DNA from: Spongilla lacustris
Lineage: Eukaryota; Porifera; Demospongiae; Spongillida; Spongillidae
Reading direction: 5' to 3'
Length of the DNA: 64,000 nucleotides
Assembly: GCA_949361645.1 (NCBI GenBank)
Contig: OX442416.1
Location: 2,343,430-2,407,429 of the forward strand
The notes below the pieces were generated by a model. The model searched no databases, was not told where the DNA came from, and saw only the letters and a list, made by a program, of their open reading frames with translations. Shown here one piece after another: positions 57,537-64,000 of this stretch; the stretch's first letter is position 1, and every line of letters starts with the position of its first letter. The translations under genes were made by a program, and so were the position numbers.

Positions 57537-58420
57537 ATTTATCTCATCAGATTGTCCACTATACAAACAAAATTACTTCATTGAAAATTCAGAAGCGCAT
57601 TGAATCAAATACTACTCAGTTTGCAGGATATGCTTCTAGAGAAACCAGTTATATGGTTTATGGATGGTGAAGATTGAAGAACATAAGCCATTTTCTCAAC
57701 ACGTAGTCATTAACAAGAAATCTATTGTGATTTTTATGGCATCACTAGATGAGATACATTTATAAATCCTTTGAAAAATGCAGTACAATCAAATATTACA
57801 GGCATCACCAGATTAGATGTTGCTGTATATATGATTAAAGCCAAGCTTAAGGATTACAATAAAACTGAATAACTAACTGTTTTAGTGGTGTTGTATGGGC
57901 TGGATGTCTTTGTATAGGTTTGATCGAAAATTTACATATCTTGTAGGGACAGCGTCTCTTTGTAATATCCTCACATGTCTTTAAGCCGTCTGGCTTATCT
58001 TTGTGTGCATGTAAAAAGACGTGCCTAGATATATGTCATCTGAGGGTAAGTGTAAACAAACATGACACACTGACCCTAAATAGATTGATTCCCTCCAGTG
58101 GAAACACACATATGACAATCCTTGTCTTACAGGTGCATATACATACAGGTGTATGTCATCTGAGCGTGCGTGCAAACACACTGACCTTAAAATTTCCTAC
58201 CTATGAGAACACATTATCTCCAATCACCTTGGAGAGGTGCGCATCTACACCCTATAAGAATGCAATACATATACATCATCTGAGAGTAAGTGTAAACACA
58301 CATGACACATTGACTTTAAATTAACACACTGATTCTCTCCAATAGAAACACATTGTCACAGTCTTCCTCCGAGAGTTGTGCATCAATAAGAATGCACCTT
58401 TGAAACAAACTGAAAGAACA
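57537..58420. repeat. Unassigned DNA with an about 120-bp degenerate repeat
   Basis: From 58025 to 58390, three diverged units carry CATCTGAGNGTNNGTGNAAACA and ACACATTGAC-type words. No function recognised. 57537-58020 is unassigned. Confidence 0.5.
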
Positions 58421-59590
58421 GTTTTCCAACCTCCCCCTATTACTAGTACCCATATTAGAGCCCACTAGAAACTTAGACTGCTAGAAAACACAGCAATGGG
58501 GAGTTATCGCCAAATCTAAGTGACCAACACACTCGTATTCACTGTAGTCTGTTCATTGATTGTGAAGTTAGGAAGGAGCGTTATTATAGGAATGGACCAA
58601 ACTGACTAGATCTCTACCGGTGGTAAAGAACTAGAATTCACTGCAAATAGCAATATATTCTTACCTAAACCTGTGATATACTGCTACGAATCGTCGATAT
58701 CAATCCTCACGCCGCGCCAGTATAGCAATATCAACTTACTCGCTTCTCTTTCCATGGACTATGTATAGAATTGCTCAATAACTCTTATGCCCATACCATA
58801 GTAAGCCTTCTATACCACTTATAGTATAAAGTACACGAATAACAAGCCTTAATTAGCACCTTGCACCAACACAGTTTATCCCGCCCATGATTCAGGAATA
58901 TAATAGGCCTATACAGGGAACAGTAGAAGGAAAGATTGGAGTTCAGTGATCCACTCCAACAGTATGACTGTCAGTTCAGTTGCATCAATATCCTACCTGA
59001 CAGATACTAGCAGACACTACAGTGATAGGGGAGAGTAGCTGAACTGGTATTAGGACGTGCAAGCGATGTTGGCTAATTATATAATCTAGTGTACGGCTAC
59101 AAAATGAAGAATGAAATCCCACTTATGCCAACAATGTATATGTGCTATGAAAGTTTGCGACATGAGCCATCGTAATTGCAGGCTTGATATAAAAATATGT
59201 TGCGCTCATAGACAAACTGCATAAAAGATGAGAGACACAAGATGGTTATCAGTGTATGAATTGTATTAAGCATAGCATTTGTCAAACATTACATGTCTAC
59301 AGACCTTATATATTTAACTTGCTAAATGTAGGTCTGTATAATATTTGAGAATTGCGATAATATCCGAAATCCCTTATTTACTAAATTGGTGCCTACATCA
59401 CCAATTTAAAACCACGTGCATGCGCGTCACGTAAGACTGAGAACAAGAAGGCCGTGGAATGGTAGGTTATGTTATGAACATCTGAGACTGAGCTAGCACT
59501 CATTGTTCTACTTAAAATGTAGCACTGAATTGTTTTCTTTTCCAGTGCATGTGTCAGTATAGTAAGAAAATTACATTGTACTCCATGCAG
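58421..59590. other. Unassigned stretch, no gene seen
   Basis: AT-rich unique sequence without convincing coding potential on either strand. Confidence 0.4.
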
Positions 59591-59599
59591 GAATAGAAA

Positions 59600-59825
59600 A
59601 GATGTGCCTGAAGGAACGCTGAAGTGGGTACAGTCGTATCGAAAGGACAGGACGTACCCTGCAATATGCATTATGCGCCGCTACACAGAGTCAGAGAAGT
59701 GGCTGATACGAAAGCGTTCGACAGACTTCTCGCTAAGCCATGACGATGTTCTGCTGTATGTGGCAGGGAAGAACGAAGATGCAATAGCGGTGGTTTTAAC
59801 AGAAGATAGAACAAATGCGTTTTAG
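59600..59825 (+). CDS. Hypothetical coding segment
   Basis: An open frame of non-repetitive composition (KWVQSYRKDRTYPAICIMRR, then KWLIRKRSTDFSLSHDD) ending at a TAG at 59823. No family recognised. It is followed on the same strand by further decayed coding pieces at 60031-60640, so the two may be parts of one former gene. Confidence 0.35.
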
Positions 59826-60030
59826 TAGTATCACGCGTCCAAAAGTGGAGGCCATCAGGGAAGAGACCGCACCGAAGACAAATCGAGGCACTATACTATA
59901 CTGGTCGCACATTCATCTGGACATACGTCGTCAGTAAGCAAAACAATGTATAGAACATGCCAGTAGTTGTTATCACTTTTCATTTCTTATCAATGTTATC
60001 ATTACGTTTATATTATTGTTTTTGGGTTCT

Positions 60031-60940
60031 CCAAAGCTACACATATAAAGATTTAGTACCCAGTTTTAGACAACCAATTCCAGAAGTGAAGCCAGTGGAA
60101 CCCCTGCCAGAGAGGTGCTTCTATGAAAATCATACCAAAAAAATACTAAAATTGTGGAAGGCATGCAGGGAAAATTCCACCCTACATGTATGTCAACAAG
60201 TAAGCCAATATTGTGTGGATACTAACATTCTTGTCAATTTTGATTTAGTGACATGAAGATTACATTGAAGTATATTGTTCAAATATGCTCTGAAAAAGAG
60301 CTTTGTTTTCCTACAAAGAATGCATGTACAACAAAATTATTCCATATGAACTTTTTATTATCCTGACAGGATGTTGCAGAAGGCAATGCAGAATTGTGTA
60401 TAGAGTTTCCAGAGATGGATGAATCCCAAATAAATATCAAAAGCAATTCTTGCCAATCCAGAAGTGATTGATGGACTCTACTTTGAACATTTATGGACGA
60501 AGAAAATGTATTATACCAAGGTAAAATTGTAGCAGTAAAGTTATCTAAAAATTGTAAAGTGTATAAGGTAACTGCTACTTATTGGAAACGAGGAAGCAGT
60601 CATGAAGATGGAGATGTTGTTCCAATGACGCTANNNNNNNNNNNNNNNNNNNNNNNNNNNNNNNNNNNNNNNNNNNNNNNNNNNNNNNNNNNNNNNNNNN
60701 NNNNNNNNNNNNNNNNNNNNNNNNNNNNNNNNNNNNNNNNNNNNNNNNNNNNNNNNNNNNNNNNNNNNNNNNNNNNNNNNNNNNNNNNNNNNNNNNNNNN
60801 NNNNNNNNNNNNNNNNNNNNNNNNNNNNNNNNNAAAAGCTGTTAGGCCTACCGTACAATACATATTGCTTATCCAGAAACCTCATTGCTTTTCAAAATCA
60901 AATGAACATATAATCCTCCCATGAGGAGAGATTGGGACTT
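60031..60940 (+). pseudogene. Hypothetical protein pieces, frameshifted and gapped
   Basis: Piece 1 (about 60031-60200) includes TYKDLVPSFRQPIPEVKPVE. Piece 2 (from a possible acceptor at 60370) includes EGNAELCIEFPEMDES, then, after a frameshift, AILANPEVIDGLYFEHLW. After another shift come DEENVLYQGKIVAVKLS and YKVTATYWKRGSSHEDGDVV up to the N gap. The order reads like one protein damaged by at least two frameshifts. The YxGKI...Y...YW...EDGD pattern is reminiscent of a chromo-/Tudor-like fold in transposon-linked proteins, but I cannot name it. Confidence 0.4.
60634..60833. other. Assembly gap, 200 N
   Basis: Exactly 200 unknown bases, probably a scaffold gap of nominal size. It interrupts the hypothetical coding remnant. 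Confidence 0.99.
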
Positions 60941-61079
60941 TGGAAGGCTGAAATTGAAAGGATTGAAGAATTAATATGGAATGAATCGCCGAGAAGTACA
61001 TGTATTCAGCGACTTCTTAAAAAAAAAGTGCAGTGAAGATCAACACATCAATCAATGTTTTTCAAATTAATGCTGGAAG

Positions 61080-62130
61080 CCATAACTTTAGCTGCATTAT
61101 GACTCCTCAGTTGCCATGCTATAAGGGTGATGTGCTACACCTGAATGATCCTCTAGCTTACCCCAAACAGTCCTTTACAGTCTGATTTCCAAAATCCCAC
61201 CAGGTGAACTTGTCATTCCCTGGTCTATTATCCTCCCTTTAGAGGATCCACCGCTAGCTGGCACACCACAAACTTTTAGACCGCATCACTGCTCAGAAAT
61301 GCAGCTCTCCATGCTGCATGGGAATGATGGCATGGGCTGGAAAAGACTCTGCACTTAATTTCAAATGACCTCTACCATTCCTTAAGCTTGGCTTTGGTTG
61401 CTAGAAAGCTATGCACAGTGCTTCGTGATACCAAGGGGCTATCACCTTTTCTAGCTCAGTTGTTTCTTGATCAGTTGCACTGACTAAACACACATCCTAG
61501 TGATTGCTGGCCCGTCCTATTGGGATTTGTGAGACTGCAAGACAAATCATTGCTAAGACCGTTCTCTCAGCAACCCACCACCAGGACATGATGCACCAAA
61601 GCTGCTGATGCCCTTCATGTACGTGCTTATCAAGTGGCCTGAATTAATGCTGCCATCCACATCATGTCCCATCTGTATAGTAATGATGCCAGTGAAGCTG
61701 TTCTCCAGGTTATATCAACAATGCCTTCAACCTACTCAACCATCATACTGCCCTCCAAAATATTCGACTCCTGTGCCCTTCCATCTGCACCATTCTTATC
61801 AATACATTAATGTACATGGAACACACTGATCTGTATGTTGATGGTACCATAATACTATTTATCCCTGCAAGAGCTAGGAACTACTCAGGGTGATATGCCT
61901 ATGTAGGCTCTTGCCATGCTTCCCCTCATCCGCCATGTAAACCACGACTTTGAGAGCCAAGTCTGGTATATGCAAATGATGCCACAGCCACTGGCAAGAT
62001 TACCAACCTTCGCACCTGGTGTGACAAGCTTGTCACCCTTGATCCAGCATATGACTATCCAAAACATGCCTTGTAGCAAAGCAATCTCAACATACACTGA
62101 CTTTCATGACATCCAGATCACTATTGGTCA
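61080..62130 (+). pseudogene. Reverse transcriptase remnant of a retroelement
   Basis: Decayed RT blocks in several frames: GICETARQIIAKTVL (about 61530), NNAFNLLNHHTALQNIRLLC (about 61715), DLYVDGTI (about 61830), GTTQGD (about 61877), ALAMLPLIRHV, then VWYANDATATGKITNLRTW (about 61963). YAND stands where the catalytic YADD is expected. The ordered set NAFN, TTQGDPLAMPMYALA and YADDA is familiar from a retroelement type common in invertebrate genomes. Several stops make it inactive. The 5' boundary is uncertain. Confidence 0.7.
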
Positions 62131-62300
62131 TTGTTGAAGGAAAAACACACCTCCGAACCGCACTGGGCACTTCCACATTTGTACAACATTATAAATGAAG
62201 GTTGAGGTTGGGCACAGGAGCCCAACCTGCTAGCCTTGATAGCAACTAGCAATCCTCATGCAGTCTTTGCTGCCCTTTCAAGCATGTCTTTCAGGCAAGG

Positions 62301-62411
62301 AGGTGCTGAGGGAGCACCATGGGACCTGTTGTCAATGAGGTGCTGAGGGAGCACCATGGTTCCTGTTGTCAATGAGGTGCTGAGGGAGCACCATGGTACC
62401 TGTTGCCACTG
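62301..62411. repeat. 37-bp repeat, three copies
   Basis: Units start AGGTGCTGAGGGAGCACCAT at 62301, 62338 and 62375. Each unit contains the inverted pair GGTGCT/AGCACC. Confidence 0.93.
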
Positions 62412-62648
62412 AGTGACTAAAACCACAGCTGTCAATAGTACATTCACTAAGGAAAACAATAAACATTTTAATGTTTATTTATGTCTTTTTATTACATTAC
62501 TAACGGTACAGTACACATTACAAAGGATGCATGGGAGAATCCATATTCACTCCATGTCTCTATTTTTCACAACCTGTACAAAACTTCCTACAGTAACCAG
62601 ATTTACTGGTAGAGTTGTACGAGTAGACCCCTCCTACTCTTCTGCCTT

Positions 62649-63420
62649 TTAGCATATAGACGAGACACACATAAGTGGATTAGGAGTGTCACACCTGAAG
62701 CCATACATGGAAATGAATATCAGCCCAACAATTAAGACTACCTTGACAGGGGTGTGGCTCTCATCCAGACAGATATGAAGTGTGAGTTCCGGTATTATGC
62801 AGACAAAAAATAATGTTGGAAAAGCAGCCAATGGAAGGAGCTGGTTAAGAGCCTTCTGAAACAGGTCACCTTCAGTGATTGGTTCATACTTTGATCTCCA
62901 ACAAGCTCTATGAGCCAGTTTTATAACCATGACAACCATACCAATGGATAGTAGCACAAGAATAACCATTGCAGGAAGGTCCCACAGAGCAAGTTTTTCA
63001 ATCAACTCAACCTGAACATTGCTAGAATTTTCGATGTAACAATAACTATCATACTGACTATTTCTGTAACTGTGGGTCGTCAGAGGTACAGCGGCTATTA
63101 CTGCTGGCACGAGCAATGACGTCACAACGTACAACGCCTCAAGCTTCTGCAGGTTCTTATGAAGTACGGCAAAACAGAAGAGATGGAAGGTCACCCACAC
63201 CGTGAAGAGTAAGCTTCACCCATCGAGTGTAGAAGCTAAACCACCCGATGGCTGTGCACACTTGACCGTATACTCGTGGATGTTCATCATAATTGACGAA
63301 TATGATTTGCAAACGAGTACGGAGATACCGTTGATTACGGTGAAAAGAATGTCGATTTCCATTCATTACTTTGGACCAAATGGAGGCGTAAAGCTTTTTT
63401 AAAAAAATGTATCGATGGTG
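62649..63420 (-). pseudogene. Seven-transmembrane receptor fragment with a frameshift
   Basis: The minus strand encodes TM3 to TM7 of a GPCR-like protein: FTVWVTFHLFCFAVLHKN (TM3), LYVVTSLLVPAVIAAVPL (TM4), a loop cysteine in YCYIEN, LPAMVILVLLSIGMVVMVI (TM5), LLPLAAFPTLFFVCIIPE (TM6) and VVLIVGLIFISMYGF (TM7). TM7 ends at a possible donor (TTCAG then GTGTGA, exon end 62695). Upstream, the neighbouring frame carries the first-loop cysteine (VYGQVCTAIGWFSFYTRWVKL). The two frames would join as WVKL-LFTVW if one base in AAGCTT (63211-63216) were absent. The family resembles uncharacterised sponge class-A-like receptors. It is either a pseudogene or a sequencing error, with the 5' exons not identified. 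Confidence 0.6.
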
Positions 63421-64000
63421 GCTGGGAACGAGGTGCATTCCGACACCCACTGGTGGGAATACATTTAACATCAACATGTCAGGCCGACCTTTCAGACCAG
63501 ACCCCGGCCTGAAAGGTAAGGACACACCCTTAGATGTATATGTGATTATACAATCAGTCTCATTATGTGTGCAGAAGTGAAATCAAGTGAGATCGACGCA
63601 GTCACGCTAGACGTAACTAAATTAATCGTTCAGCTCTCGTGCATTGTGCATGCTTTAGCATTATATTTAGTGCATGCTTTAGCATTATAAGAATCCCTCT
63701 ACAGCCCTCCAGTCGCCGAGAACTTCAAAATGGACATCGATCGACAATAATGGTTATTAAATGTTGGGATGAATAGTTATGGTTACCACAAAGGATATGG
63801 TACAGGTATATACGTGTACTTATGCTAAATGTACTTGCTACCACAGACAATTTCATGAGCGTTGATCGCAAAGCCTTCAAAACTGCCATATGGGAGGCTT
63901 TGGGTGGCACAAAAAAAATCAATTCTTTTTTAGTATTACGCCGTTAATCAGTGCCGGATTAACCGTTTAATGGGCCTGGCGCAGGGTAAATCTTCTGGGC
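63421..64000. other. Right flank with a dispersed repeat end
   Basis: 63478-63535 carries AGGCCGACCTTTCAGACC and ACACACCCTTAGATGTATAT, related in reverse orientation to about 50030-50075, so it is probably an end of the same hAT family. No gene seen. Confidence 0.5.

Overview
This window is animal nuclear DNA. Genes are split by GT-AG introns, the recognisable genes are metazoan (an AGAP-type ArfGAP, NHEJ1/XLF and UBE2Z), and the rest is dense in microsatellites, minisatellites, foldback elements and decayed transposons. The many TACATGTA-type words, compact exons, a degenerate retroelement and a class-A-like GPCR fragment suggest an early-branching invertebrate. A sponge is my best guess; this is an inference from general likeness, not a demonstrated assignment.

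Layout: 203-2818 (minus) is a decayed hAT-type element carrying a broken ZMYM1-like transposase. 5519-22713 (minus) is a 14-exon AGAP gene (GTPase-like, split PH, ArfGAP and start of ANK domains) whose last exon or exons are not in the window. Nearly every AGAP intron carries its own private tandem-repeat array. 22714-23051 is a 338-bp space shared with the divergently transcribed 7-exon NHEJ1 (XLF) gene (23052-26849, plus).

From 27390 to 53055 the minus strand holds four complete 7-exon UBE2Z-like ubiquitin-conjugating (E2) genes in tandem: A 27390-30705, B 32939-36853, C 40652-46673 and D 49026-53055. There is also an orphan pair of exons 1+2 at 38712-38985. All exon phases join without stops. 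Between A and B lies an extra copy of the terminal NHEJ1 exon with its downstream sequence, so the first duplication block took the 3' end of the convergent NHEJ1 gene along with UBE2Z. D differs most from the others around the active-site cysteine and keeps residues typical of UBE2Z elsewhere. A, B and C look like younger copies that have picked up separate insertions. One of these is a 1745-bp transposon in C (43889-45633) whose empty site is preserved in A.

53056-64000 is gene-poor. It holds foldback elements, two copies of a decayed coiled-coil-coding segment, a short P-loop ORF, decayed hypothetical coding pieces interrupted by a 200-N assembly gap (60634-60833), a reverse-transcriptase remnant and a GPCR fragment with a one-base frameshift. 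Exon boundaries were read by eye from splice consensus, phase and family resemblance; no alignment or transcript data were available.
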